Source: Candidatus Enterococcus murrayae
GTDB lineage: Bacteria > Bacillota > Bacilli > Lactobacillales > Enterococcaceae
Direction of reading: 5' to 3'
Length of the DNA: 41,736 nucleotides
Assembly (NCBI RefSeq): GCF_017315985.1
Contig: NZ_JAFLVR010000060.1
Coordinates: forward strand, 1 to 41,736
A model generated the notes under the pieces. It was not told the DNA's origin. It searched no databases and saw nothing but the letters and a program-made list of their open reading frames with translations. The position numbers were made by a program, and so were the translations under genes. Below, piece by piece: positions 16,773 to 24,225 of the stretch. Within the stretch, counting starts at the first letter, position 1; every line of letters starts with the position of its first letter.

Positions 16773-17657
16773 TTAAACGGTAGCTTTTTTTGGTTCGCCG
16801 AAGACCTGCTTTTGCAAACGCAAACCAGTTGGAGTAGTGGCTACACCGCCTTCTGCCGTTTCTTTGAAAATTTGCGGCATTGCGCGGCCTACTTTATACA
16901 TTGCTTCCACGACTTCATCTGGCGGGATGACACTGCGAATTCCGGCCAAAGCCATATCTGCTGAGATAAACGCTTGTGAAGCTCCCATCGCGTTACGCTT
17001 CACACAAGGCACTTCAACTAAACCAGCAACAGGATCACAAATCAGTCCCATGACATTTTTTAAAGTAATGGCCAAGGCATTTGCGGCCATTTCAGGAGTA
17101 CCGCCGTTTGCCGAAACCAAGGCAGCCGCTGACATTGCGCTAGCAGAACCAACTTCAGCCTGACAGCCGCCTTCAGCGCCAGATATTGAGGCATTATTTG
17201 CCATTACTAAGCCAAAAGCGCCTGCAGTAAATAAGAAATCAATCTGTTCCTCATGCGTTAAATCCAATTTTTCACGGGCAGCCATCAAGACGCCGGGTAA
17301 TACGCCGGCACTACCAGCAGTAGGTGTAGCACAAACCAATCCCATTTTGGCATTGACTTCATTTACAGCGATCCCATTACGTACCGCCTTTAAAATCGTA
17401 TCGCCACTCATAAATTTGCCACTTTCGATATAATCGTTCATGCGCTTAGCATCTCCGCCAGTGATTCCTGTAACAGAGGTGACTCCTTGAATCCCTTCTT
17501 CAATTGAGCTTTCCATTACTTCCAAATTGCGTTCCATCAACGCAATGATTTCTTCACGAGTACGATCAGTTAATTCCATTTCAGTCGTGATCATCAATTC
17601 ACCGACAGTGGGATAATCCTTTGCTTGTTCTACAAGCTCTTGGATTGAGTAAAACAT
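16773..17657 (-). CDS. sdaAA: L-serine dehydratase, iron-sulfur-dependent, alpha subunit
   Basis: 294 aa catalytic subunit; L-serine to pyruvate plus ammonia. Three Cys with the family's spacing (42 and 11 residues), C165, C207 and C218, ligate the oxygen-sensitive [4Fe-4S] cluster (GGCQAEVGSA, LICDPVAGL, VPCVKRN). A glycine-rich ITGGDAKRM segment lies near residue 65. Ribosome site GAGGAGG. It is downstream of sdaAB by 58 bases on the same strand, forming a two-gene operon that feeds pyruvate metabolism. Confidence 0.95.
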   Translation of the reverse strand: MFYSIQELVEQAKDYPTVGELMITTEMELTDRTREEIIALMERNLEVMESSIEEGIQGVTSVTGITGGDAKRMNDYIESGKFMSGDTILKAVRNGIAVNEVNAKMGLVCATPTAGSAGVLPGVLMAAREKLDLTHEEQIDFLFTAGAFGLVMANNASISGAEGGCQAEVGSASAMSAAALVSANGGTPEMAANALAITLKNVMGLICDPVAGLVEVPCVKRNAMGASQAFISADMALAGIRSVIPPDEVVEAMYKVGRAMPQIFKETAEGGVATTPTGLRLQKQVFGEPKKATV

Positions 17658-17715
17658 GACAATTCCTCCTCATTAATAATACGTAGCAGTGTGAGTATCT
17701 TCATTTAAGCAACAG

Positions 17716-18390
17716 CTATTTGAAATAAGTCACACTCAAGACATCGTCTTCGCCTTTGATTTCTTGTCTCAAACCTTCTGGATCATCTGGTGTATCATCG
17801 ATCTCTAAAAGTACAATCCCGTTTTCACCTCTAGTTTTACGAGTCATGGTTACTTTACCAATATTTAGGCCATGCTTCATAAAAATAGTAGACACACGAG
17901 AGAGCAGACCAGGAACGTCTTTGTTAATAATGATGTATGTTGGATTTCCCATACCAAGTGAGATACTATACCCATTCATTTCGGTGATCTGAATATTTCC
18001 GCCGCCAATTGAGACACCGGTGATCGACATTTCTAGATCCCCCTTAATCATACGCAGGGTCACAGTATTTGGATGATCCGCAATTTCTTTTTTCGGCACA
18101 AAGAGTACTTCCATGCCTTGTTCGTGAGCGATCTTCAAAGAGTCGGATAAACGTGGGTCATCAGGTTCCATCCCTAGAATACCGCCAACTAAAGCAATAT
18201 CTGTTCCATGTCCACGATATGTCTTGGCAAATGATTCGTACAGATCAAACTCAACTGAATCGGGGCGTTCCCCGAAGATCATACGGCAAACTTTACCGAT
18301 TCGTGCAGCACCGGCTGTGTGTGAACTGCTTGGCCCCACCATTACTGGACCAATAATGTCAAAAACACTTCGATATTTTAAAACTTCCAT
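17716..18390 (-). CDS. sdaAB: L-serine dehydratase, iron-sulfur-dependent, beta subunit
   Basis: 224 aa. The N-terminal SDH-beta domain has SVFDIIGPVMVGPSSSHTAGAARIG; the C-terminal ACT domain (about residues 148-220) has TYIIINKDVPGLLSRVSTIF and is the likely serine-binding regulatory part. The start is the ATG with GGGGAGG nine bases upstream; an in-frame TTG 18 bases further up would put that ribosome site inside the protein. First gene of the sda operon. Confidence 0.94.
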   Translation of the reverse strand: MEVLKYRSVFDIIGPVMVGPSSSHTAGAARIGKVCRMIFGERPDSVEFDLYESFAKTYRGHGTDIALVGGILGMEPDDPRLSDSLKIAHEQGMEVLFVPKKEIADHPNTVTLRMIKGDLEMSITGVSIGGGNIQITEMNGYSISLGMGNPTYIIINKDVPGLLSRVSTIFMKHGLNIGKVTMTRKTRGENGIVLLEIDDTPDDPEGLRQEIKGEDDVLSVTYFK

Positions 18391-18729
18391 TATTTTAAAC
18401 CTCCCCAATTTATCCGATGAAAATCCTCATCAAGTCGACCATAGTGTAACATATACGCTTTCTGAAAATAGTAAGATTAATAATTTATTTTGTTATTCTC
18501 ATAGTAGTTAAAGAGATTGTGAAGCGTTTTATTATTGTTGGAAAAGCATCGTGAGCGAGTCCTGCTTTTGAGCACCAGACAGATACTTGAAGAAAACTGG
18601 CTGTGTGTGCCAGCAGCCGTGCCAAAATTTGATAAAATACTTTCCCAATGTAGCTAGCTCTTGCTGATTGTTGGAAGAATTAGCTCCCTAAGCTGGACTG
18701 CAAATTTTTTCAATATTAAGAAAACCATC
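18391..18729. other. Intergenic stretch between sdaAB and the rplK promoter
   Basis: About 340 bases without a credible gene. It must carry the leftward sda promoter (no clear -35/-10 pair seen) and nothing obvious rightward. A short hairpin CTGGC-TGTGTGT-GCCAG lies near 18598-18614, and a 13-base string identical to the 16S rRNA 530-loop region is at 18607-18619 (see findings). Confidence 0.4.
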
Positions 18730-18758
18730 TTGCATTCAGACAAATATTCTGCTATGAT
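18730..18758 (+). promoter_or_regulatory. rplK-rplA promoter
   Basis: TTGCAT, 17 bases, TATGAT; the predicted start at about 18765 gives an 80-base leader containing the L1-type element. Confidence 0.7.
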
Positions 18759-18788
18759 ACCAAGGTGTGTTTTGTTCACACGGTTTTA

Positions 18789-18822
18789 GTGGGAGGAGAA
18801 ATTTTGATCTCCAATTAACCAC
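18789..18822 (+). promoter_or_regulatory. L1-type autoregulatory mRNA element before rplK
   Basis: GTGG and CCAC close a stem that contains GGAG-loop-CTCC, just ahead of AAGGAGGT. The sequence GTGGGAGG...TAACCACATCA recurs before rplA. Placement and shape fit the known feedback in which ribosomal protein L1 binds the L11-L1 mRNA as a mimic of its 23S rRNA site. Confidence 0.6.
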
Positions 18823-18847
18823 ATCACGGACCAAGGAGGTATGTCTC

Positions 18848-19270
18848 GTGGCAAAAAAAGTAGAAAAATTAGTTAAACTGCAAATTCCTGCAGGGAAAGC
18901 AACACCAGCTCCCCCAGTAGGTCCTGCACTAGGTCAAGCGGGTATCAACATCATGGGATTCACGAAAGAATTCAATGCTCGTACAGCTGATCAAGCAGGT
19001 TTGATCATTCCAGTTGTGATCTCTGTATATGAAGATCGTTCATTTACATTCATCACAAAAACACCGCCAGCTGCAGTATTATTGAAAAAAGCGGCTAAAA
19101 TTGACAAAGGTTCTGGCGAACCAAACAAAAACAAAGTTGCAAAAGTTACTAGCGATCAAGTAAAAGAAATCGCTGAGTTGAAAATGCAAGACCTAAACGC
19201 AGCTAACGTTGAGTCAGCAATGCGCATGGTTGAAGGAACTGCACGAAGCATGGGTATCACTGTCGAATAA
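18848..19270 (+). CDS. rplK: 50S ribosomal protein L11
   Basis: 140 aa. N-terminal domain [37 protein letters not shown] and C-terminal rRNA-binding domain ([21 protein letters not shown]). It forms the stalk base with L10/L12. The start is a GTG with AAGGAGGT seven bases upstream; upstream in-frame codons are leader sequence. First gene of the L11-L1 transcript. Confidence 0.97.
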   Translation: MAKKVEKLVKLQIPAGKATPAPPVGPALGQAGINIMGFTKEFNARTADQAGLIIPVVISVYEDRSFTFITKTPPAAVLLKKAAKIDKGSGEPNKNKVAKVTSDQVKEIAELKMQDLNAANVESAMRMVEGTARSMGITVE

Positions 19271-19338
19271 TTTTTTGAATTTCGATGACCCAAGAAAGTA
19301 GCTTCTCAGTTGGCTCCCTATCTAAAGATACGGAACAC

Positions 19339-19364
19339 GTGGGAGGTTCTACCGTTATAACCAC
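19339..19364 (+). promoter_or_regulatory. Second L1-type mRNA element, before rplA
   Basis: GTGGGAGG...TAACCACATCA closely repeats the element before rplK, again directly followed by AAGGAGG. It lies in the 111-base rplK-rplA gap, which otherwise shows nothing coding. Confidence 0.5.
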
Positions 19365-19381
19365 ATCAAGGAGGAAACAAA

Positions 19382-20071
19382 ATGGCTAAAAAGAGCAAAA
19401 AAATGCAAGATGCATTAAAAAAAGTTGATACTACTAAAGCTTACCCAGTTGCGGAAGCAGTAGCACTAGCAAAAGAAATTAACTTCGCGAAATTTGACGC
19501 AACTGTAGAAGTTGCATACAAATTGAACGTAGACCCTAAAAAAGCAGACCAACAAATCCGTGGAGCAGTTGTGCTTCCAAACGGAACTGGTAAAACTCAA
19601 ACTGTTTTAGTATTCGCTAAAGGCGAAAAAGCAAAAGAAGCAGAAGCTGCTGGCGCTGACTTCGTTGGTGATGACGACATGGTTGCAAAAATCCAAGGCG
19701 GATGGTTCGACTTTGACGTTGTTGTAGCGACACCTGATATGATGGCTACAGTTGGTAAATTAGGACGTGTGCTTGGACCTAAAGGTTTAATGCCAAACCC
19801 TAAAACTGGTACTGTGACAATGGATGTTACGAAAGCTGTTGAAGAAGTAAAAGCTGGTAAAGTAACTTACCGTGTTGACAAAGCTGGTAACGTTCATGTT
19901 CCAATCGGTAAAGTATCATTTGATGATGCTAAATTGGTTGAAAACTTCAACACTATCAATGAAACTTTAGTTAAAGCAAAACCTGCAACAGCTAAAGGTC
20001 AATACATCAAAAATATTTCTATGACAACAACATTTGGACCTGGTATCCATGTTGAACAATCTGCTATCTAA
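19382..20071 (+). CDS. rplA: 50S ribosomal protein L1
   Basis: 229 aa, standard length. The L1 signature is [27 protein letters not shown]; the N-terminus is [16 protein letters not shown] and the C-terminus has [17 protein letters not shown]. It binds 23S helices 76-78 (L1 stalk) and is the translational repressor of its own operon. ATG with AAGGAGGA upstream. Confidence 0.97.
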   Translation: MAKKSKKMQDALKKVDTTKAYPVAEAVALAKEINFAKFDATVEVAYKLNVDPKKADQQIRGAVVLPNGTGKTQTVLVFAKGEKAKEAEAAGADFVGDDDMVAKIQGGWFDFDVVVATPDMMATVGKLGRVLGPKGLMPNPKTGTVTMDVTKAVEEVKAGKVTYRVDKAGNVHVPIGKVSFDDAKLVENFNTINETLVKAKPATAKGQYIKNISMTTTFGPGIHVEQSAI

Positions 20072-20090
20072 TTAATTTTTAGAAAAGCAC

Positions 20091-20120
20091 TTGACTCGGC
20101 TAGCTTATCTATGGTAAGTT
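20091..20120 (+). promoter_or_regulatory. Promoter of rplJ-rplL
   Basis: TTGACT, 18 bases, TAAGTT. The -10 is poor, but the L10 leader follows directly. Confidence 0.45.
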
Positions 20121-20139
20121 AGTCGAGGTTAAATATTAA

Positions 20140-20247
20140 CTGTACCGAAGACAGTAGGTGGCGCAAGTCTTAATTTCCTACCGAGGACGTTTATTGAGAA
20201 CATTCAATAGTCCCTCTATGTCTACGGTGGCATAGGGTATTTTTTTG
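20140..20247 (+). promoter_or_regulatory. L10 leader with attenuator
   Basis: Ribosomal L10(L12)4-binding leader typical of Firmicutes rplJL. Early segment ACCGAAGACAGTAGG and ATTTCCTACCGAGG form the aptamer; the 3' part CTATG...CATAGGG followed by seven T is an intrinsic terminator. ACCGAAGACA (near 20144) is complementary, with one mismatch, to TGTCTACGGT in the terminator (near 20219), so the two structures exclude each other. Excess L10 would favour termination. Confidence 0.82.
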
Positions 20248-20297
20248 CTTTTTGCAAAAAGATTCTCTTCCATCAAAATCAGGAGGTGAAATATATA

Positions 20298-20798
20298 ATG
20301 AGTGAAGTAGCAATCGCTAAAAAAGCCGCTATCGTTGAGGAAGTCACTGAAAAATTCAGCGCAGCAGCTTCAGCCGTTATCGTCGATTACCGTGGTTTAA
20401 CTGTAGATCAAGTGACTGAATTACGTAAACAATTACGCGACGCTAACATTGAAATGAAAGTTATCAAAAATTCTATCTTAGTTCGTGCAGCTGAAAAAGC
20501 TGGTTTGAATGGATTAGAAGAAGTCTTCACAGGACCTACTGCTGTAGCGTTCAGTAACGAAGACGTTGTTGCCCCAGCTAAAATTATCGACGAGTTCGCT
20601 AGTAAAGCTGACAAACTAGAAATCAAAGGCGGTATCATTGAAGGAAAAGTAGCTTCTATCGAAGAAATTACTGCTCTTGCAAAACTACCGAACCGCGATG
20701 GACTTCTTTCTATGCTATTATCTGTTCTTCAAGCGCCAGTCCGCAACGTGGCTTACGCTGTGAAAGCAGTCGCAGAAAAAGAAGAAGAAGTAGCTTAA
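20298..20798 (+). CDS. rplJ: 50S ribosomal protein L10
   Basis: 166 aa. N-terminal rRNA-binding domain ([25 protein letters not shown]) and C-terminal helix that carries L7/L12 dimers (ending VAEKEEEVA). The ATG at 20298 follows AGGAGGTG by nine bases; a GTG twelve bases earlier lies within the ribosome site and is rejected. Confidence 0.96.
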   Translation: MSEVAIAKKAAIVEEVTEKFSAAASAVIVDYRGLTVDQVTELRKQLRDANIEMKVIKNSILVRAAEKAGLNGLEEVFTGPTAVAFSNEDVVAPAKIIDEFASKADKLEIKGGIIEGKVASIEEITALAKLPNRDGLLSMLLSVLQAPVRNVAYAVKAVAEKEEEVA

Positions 20799-20848
20799 TT
20801 GCTGCATAATATAAAATAAAAAACTTACCTAAACGGAGGAAATTTAAA

Positions 20849-21217
20849 ATGGCATTGAACATTGAAAACATTGTCGAAGAACTTAAAGGCGCGACAATCT
20901 TAGAATTAAACGACTTAGTTAAAGCTATCGAAGACGAATTTGGCGTAACTGCTGCTGCTCCTGTAGCTGCTGCTGGCGCTGCTGCAGGTCCTGCTGCTGA
21001 AGAACAAACTGAATTTACAGTTGAATTAACAGCTGTAGGTGACCAAAAAGTTAAAGTTATCAAAGCAGTTCGTGAAGCAACTGGCTTAGGCTTGAAAGAA
21101 GCTAAAGCTGTAGTTGATGGCGCTCCTGCACCAGTTAAAGAAGATGTATCTAAAGAAGACGCTGAAGCACTTAAAGCTGCTTTAGAAGAAGTTGGCGCAT
21201 CTGTAACATTAAAATAA
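20849..21217 (+). CDS. rplL: 50S ribosomal protein L7/L12
   Basis: 122 aa. N-terminal dimerisation domain (residues 1-32), Ala/Gly-rich hinge (about 33-52) and the C-terminal factor-binding domain with [28 protein letters not shown] with GGAGGAAAT upstream. Co-transcribed with rplJ and closed by a strong terminator. Confidence 0.97.
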   Translation: MALNIENIVEELKGATILELNDLVKAIEDEFGVTAAAPVAAAGAAAGPAAEEQTEFTVELTAVGDQKVKVIKAVREATGLGLKEAKAVVDGAPAPVKEDVSKEDAEALKAALEEVGASVTLK

Positions 21218-21234
21218 TCATTTTTGATTATTCA

Positions 21235-21266
21235 AACAAGGATCTGATTTCAGATCCTTGTTTTTT
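21235..21266 (+). terminator. rplL terminator
   Basis: AACAAGGATCTGA-TT-TCAGATCCTTGTT with six T. Confidence 0.92.
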
Positions 21267-21285
21267 GTATTTTTTAGATAAATAA

Positions 21286-21324
21286 AATCCCGAGCAAATG
21301 ACACTTGTTCGGGATTATTTTTTT
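21286..21324. terminator. Terminator between rplL and the Ser-rich lipoprotein gene
   Basis: AATCCCGAGCAA and TTGTTCGGGATT form a 12-bp stem (one G-T) with T-rich sequence on the right and A-rich on the left, so it can act for the minus-strand gene and as a back-up for rplL. Confidence 0.75.
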
Positions 21325-21327
21325 ATT

Positions 21328-21933
21328 CTATTGTAGTACTTCTAGCATGACATCTGTTTCGTTCTCAGAAACATTTCCAGCATAATTCGGGGTCGCTAAG
21401 GATAAGCCGCCTTGCTTGTTATGGAATAAATAGAGATCTCCGGATTGATTATTTGAATTGAATGTGCCAGAGAGTTGGTCACCAATAGAAAGCTTCGTGC
21501 TTACTATAACCGTGCGGATTTCATTCGTATGAGCTGAAAAAAATCGAATAGTTTTAGCTGGTATATTTTGCATTGAGAGAGTGTAAATGGCTTCGTTTGA
21601 AGTGTCGACATTAAAAGTAATCTGGTCAGTGTTTGTGTTGATATTTATCGAATCTGGTACATTCATTCCATTAAAATAGAAAGTTGCATAACCACCAAAC
21701 TCACTGCTTGAGACTGTATCAGCAGTTTGCTGTTCAGTCGGTGAGGTAGAGGAATGGTTGGATGATGATAAAGAAGAGGTTTGTGTGCTACTTGATAGAT
21801 CTTCGTAAGGTGTTGAACTTTCTTCAATAGTTGAATCACTAATTGGTGTATCTGTTGAATTATCTGATGAATCACTATGACATCCCGCTAGTAAAAAAGA
21901 TGCAGCTAAGCAGATCATAAAGATTTTTTTCAA
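21328..21933 (-). CDS. Ser/Thr-rich lipoprotein of unknown function
   Basis: 201 aa. Signal peptide MKKIFMICLAASFLLAGC with lipobox LLAGC, then a Ser/Thr-rich, probably unstructured linker (about residues 20-75) and a C-terminal globular part of about 125 residues rich in beta-strand-like sequence (FGGYATFYFNGMNVPDSIN, LSIGDQLSGTFNSNNQSGDLYLF). The TTG start used has GGAGG eight bases upstream; a TTG six bases further up is too close to it. It has its own promoter and a palindrome over the -35 box. I do not recognise the C-terminal family. Confidence 0.75.
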   Translation of the reverse strand: MKKIFMICLAASFLLAGCHSDSSDNSTDTPISDSTIEESSTPYEDLSSSTQTSSLSSSNHSSTSPTEQQTADTVSSSEFGGYATFYFNGMNVPDSININTNTDQITFNVDTSNEAIYTLSMQNIPAKTIRFFSAHTNEIRTVIVSTKLSIGDQLSGTFNSNNQSGDLYLFHNKQGGLSLATPNYAGNVSENETDVMLEVLQ

Positions 21934-21956
21934 TGACAATTCCTCCTTTGGAATAA

Positions 21957-21993
21957 ATTATAGCAAAATAACAGCCTTTTGTAATCGGTTACA
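21957..21993 (-). promoter_or_regulatory. Lipoprotein gene promoter with operator-like palindrome
   Basis: On the minus strand TTACAA, 16 bases, TATAAT. The -35 box is part of the perfect inverted repeat TGTAA-TCGG-TTACA (21980-21993), a plausible repressor site. Regulator unknown. Confidence 0.5.
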
Positions 21994-22019
21994 AAAACTT
22001 GTTGGCTTGCATATCAGAA

Positions 22020-22041
22020 TGCTTGAATCAAGCAATCCGAT
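22020..22041 (+). other. Hairpin with T-run in the lipoprotein-ohr gap
   Basis: TGCTTGA-A-TCAAGCA followed by ATCCGA and seven T. It looks like a terminator read rightward, yet no rightward gene precedes it. It may end a short transcript or be coincidence. Confidence 0.3.
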
Positions 22042-22122
22042 TTTTTTGTGAGCAATATCTTTGTATACTTAATTGATAACGCGTAGACTATTAATCAAGA
22101 AGAAGAAAAGGACTGATTTATT

Positions 22123-22524
22123 TTGAAGAAAATGTATGAAACAGCGATGATCAATCACGGTGGGCGTACTGGTGATGTACAGGCACCGAACGGAAGTATG
22201 AAAATGAAGATTGAGCCACCTTCAATTCATGCGGAAGGAACGAATCCAGAACAACTATTTGCAGCTGGTTATGCTTCATGTTTCAACGGTGCAGTTCATC
22301 ATATGCTAAAAGAGCATAATTTAGAATCTGATGCGGAAGTTAAAGCACGTGTCTCATTGTATCAGCTTGATGATGGCGGCTATCAAATCGGAGTGATTCT
22401 AGAAACGTCACTGCCGGGAGTCGAAAAAGAAGAAGCACAGAAGATCGTTGAAGAAGCACATGAGTTCTGTCCATATTCAAAAGCAACACGCGGAAACATC
22501 GATGTAGAAGTTGAATTGGTATAG
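22123..22524 (+). CDS. ohr: Organic hydroperoxide resistance protein, Ohr/OsmC family
   Basis: 133 aa thiol peroxidase. Peroxidatic C53 lies in FAAGYASCFNGAV and resolving C116 in HEFCPYSKATRGN, the Ohr pattern; R15 (GGRTGD) is the usual catalytic Arg. It detoxifies organic and fatty-acid hydroperoxides and peroxynitrite using lipoyl thiols. The start is a TTG with AAAGGA ten bases upstream, giving MKKMYETAMINHGG as in family members; an ATG nine bases later would remove conserved residues. No ohrR regulator is adjacent. Confidence 0.93.
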   Translation: MKKMYETAMINHGGRTGDVQAPNGSMKMKIEPPSIHAEGTNPEQLFAAGYASCFNGAVHHMLKEHNLESDAEVKARVSLYQLDDGGYQIGVILETSLPGVEKEEAQKIVEEAHEFCPYSKATRGNIDVEVELV

Positions 22525-22529
22525 TTGGT

Positions 22530-22562
22530 AAAACCCTCAAATTTTTTGAGGGTTTTTCTTTT
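22530..22562 (+). terminator. ohr terminator
   Basis: AAAACCCTCAAA, TTTTTTGAGGGTTTTT and further T residues. Confidence 0.88.
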
Positions 22563-22753
22563 CAGTGGTTTTCATCATAATATGAAAATTAATGAAAATG
22601 ACAAATTGAAGATGATGATAGCACTCGTTATCCAAAAAAATATTTTTGTCAATTAGCAAAAAAGAGAGGAAAATAAGAGAAATTGCATATCACTTTACAA
22701 AAAAAGAAGAGTTAAATAAACTGAAAACTCAATCATTTTGTAAAGGATGTGCA

Positions 22754-23413
22754 ATGAAAATGAAAAAATATTTAGCAGAATTTCTAGGTACCTTTATGCT
22801 TGTTTTTCTTGGAACTGGTACAGTGGTTGTTGCTAAAGGTGATACGTTAACAATTGGTTTAGCGTTTGGTTTAGCGATCACGATCATGGCTTATGCAGTG
22901 GGAGGTATTTCTGGAGGAAACTTCAATCCAGGCGTATCCATTGCAATGATGATCAATAAGCGTTTAGAAGTAAAAGATGGGATATTTTATATTATCGCCC
23001 AAGCATTAGGTTCAATCGCAGCTTCAGCTATTTTATATGTTTATATTCATGCGTTAAAATTACCTAGCGACGGCTTTGGCCAAAATGATTTTCCTGCTAT
23101 CAGTGCGGCTCAAGCATTTGGTGTAGAAACATTGATCACATTTCTATTTGTATTCGTAATTTTAATGGTTACTAGCAAAAAATACGGCAATGCACAAATG
23201 GCTCCACTTGCAATTGGTGTTACATTAGCGTTCTTGATAATAGTAGCGTTAAATTTGACTGGCGGCTCATTAAATGCAGCCCGCAGCTTGGGTCCAGCAA
23301 TTTTTGCTGGCGGTAGTGCACTCTCTCATTATTGGGTCTACTTGTTAGCTCCAACATTGGGAGCCATTATCGCTGCGTTTGCTGCTAAGTTTATGGGTAG
23401 CGAAGAAAAATAA
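22754..23413 (+). CDS. MIP-family channel (aquaporin/glyceroporin-like) with variant NPA boxes
   Basis: 219 aa, six membrane helices in two homologous halves (AEFLGTFMLVFLGTGTVV opens the first). The usual two NPA boxes are altered: NPG at residues 58-60 (SGGNFNPGVS) and NAA at 174-176 (GGSLNAARSLGP), while the selectivity-filter Arg R177 is kept. The His usually before the first NPA (SGAH) is Asn here, and the helix-5 His of water-selective AqpZ appears absent. Conducted solute cannot be predicted. The ATG chosen has AAAGGA six bases upstream; the frame is open 108 bases further up, but that stretch is low-complexity with no family match. Confidence 0.85.
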   Translation: MKMKKYLAEFLGTFMLVFLGTGTVVVAKGDTLTIGLAFGLAITIMAYAVGGISGGNFNPGVSIAMMINKRLEVKDGIFYIIAQALGSIAASAILYVYIHALKLPSDGFGQNDFPAISAAQAFGVETLITFLFVFVILMVTSKKYGNAQMAPLAIGVTLAFLIIVALNLTGGSLNAARSLGPAIFAGGSALSHYWVYLLAPTLGAIIAAFAAKFMGSEEK

Positions 23414-23457
23414 ATTTTTTACTGGGATGGACGTTAGACTCATCCTACACTGTAGAC

Positions 23458-23504
23458 AAATCCGGATTGACTTTCAACAAGCGAGAGTCAATCCGGATTT
23501 TTTT
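23458..23504 (+). terminator. Terminator of the MIP channel gene
   Basis: AAATCCGGATTGACT, 13-nt loop, AGTCAATCCGGATTT, T-run: a 15-bp perfect stem. Confidence 0.92.
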
Positions 23505-23539
23505 AAATGAAATGAGAAATATAGGTGATAGCACAAAGA

Positions 23540-23561
23540 AGCAGAACCTCGTTGTTCTGCT
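23540..23561 (-). terminator. Possible terminator of the XRE/membrane-protein operon
   Basis: AGCAGAAC-6 nt-GTTCTGCT perfect stem; only a short T-rich tail on the minus strand. Confidence 0.45.
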
Positions 23562-23582
23562 CCTTTATTATTTGAAAGATGA

Positions 23583-24011
23583 TTAAAATGTTTTTTCGAT
23601 TTTCGAACGATAATAGATAGAGTAACCAACGACGAAAAGATAAGCGATCACCATCGGAATTAAGATATTAAAGGAAGTACCCATCAGTGAAAAGGTTAAT
23701 AATAAAGCTGCGTACACATACAGCATCATATCGAAACCTTTGGCTTTTGCCATATTTCCAATCATAACGTTTCGTTCATCCTTCGTATCGATTTCAATCT
23801 GCTTAGCCAGTTTAGGATTGTTTTCAATCGATTTTTTACTTAAATATTCTCCAAGACCATTTCCAAATAACCCGCATCCTAAACCAATACAAAGATAGGG
23901 CAGAGTTCTCAAATTATTATGCGGATCCTCGATGACTTTTATCAAGTAAAAACCTACAAGTATTAATACTATGCCAAACAGGATAATAAACAAATCTTTT
24001 GTTTTTTTCAT
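23583..24011 (-). CDS. Small membrane protein paired with an XRE regulator
   Basis: 142 aa with about four transmembrane helices in two pairs (residues 8-25 and 38-55; 95-113 and 116-133) around a cytosolic loop containing IDTKDERNVMIGNMAKAKGFD. The ERxxxIxxxAxAK pattern resembles DUF2178-like membrane proteins usually found beside small XRE regulators. Its start overlaps the stop of the XRE gene by four bases, so the two are translationally coupled. Function unknown; a sensor or modulator of the regulator is possible. Confidence 0.75.
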   Translation of the reverse strand: MKKTKDLFIILFGIVLILVGFYLIKVIEDPHNNLRTLPYLCIGLGCGLFGNGLGEYLSKKSIENNPKLAKQIEIDTKDERNVMIGNMAKAKGFDMMLYVYAALLLTFSLMGTSFNILIPMVIAYLFVVGYSIYYRSKIEKTF

Positions 24012-24211
24012 TGTTCTTCCTCCTCATAAATAAATATCTCTTCGATCGTCATATTGAAATACTTGGCAATTTTAAATGCTAATAAAATAGATGGATTATA
24101 CCGATCATTCTCCAAAGATCCGATCGTCTGACGGGATACTTCTAGGGCAGCAGCTAAATCTTCCTGTTTAATGCCTTTTTCCTTGCGAATTTTTTCTAAA
24201 CGATTTTTCAT
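24008..24211 (-). CDS. XRE-family transcriptional regulator, compact
   Basis: 67 aa, essentially one helix-turn-helix domain (IRKEKGIKQEDLAAALEVSRQTIGSLENDRYNPSILLAFKIAKYF). This is the minimal regulator type (like YozG/YgzD) normally encoded with a DUF2178-like membrane protein. ATG with GGGAGG upstream. The GGAAAGT-TT-ACTTTCC palindrome in its own promoter region suggests autoregulation. Confidence 0.9.
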   Translation of the reverse strand: MKNRLEKIRKEKGIKQEDLAAALEVSRQTIGSLENDRYNPSILLAFKIAKYFNMTIEEIFIYEEEEQ

Positions 24212-24225
24212 GTGGACCTCCCGAA

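Noticed and set aside
16837-17163. Long antisense frame within sdaAA
   Set aside because: It mirrors the codon pattern of a clearly real gene on the other strand and lacks a ribosome site or known domain. The same applies to the other antisense frames inside recD2, rplJ/rplL, mapA and malT.
22646-22753. Thirty-six extra N-terminal codons of the aquaporin-like gene
   Set aside because: Lys-rich low-complexity sequence with no family match; a proper ribosome site precedes the internal ATG at 22754.
23583-24211. XRE regulator pair as a prophage or toxin-antitoxin remnant
   Set aside because: No integrase, attachment repeats or phage genes nearby. The partner is a multi-span membrane protein of a common chromosomal type.
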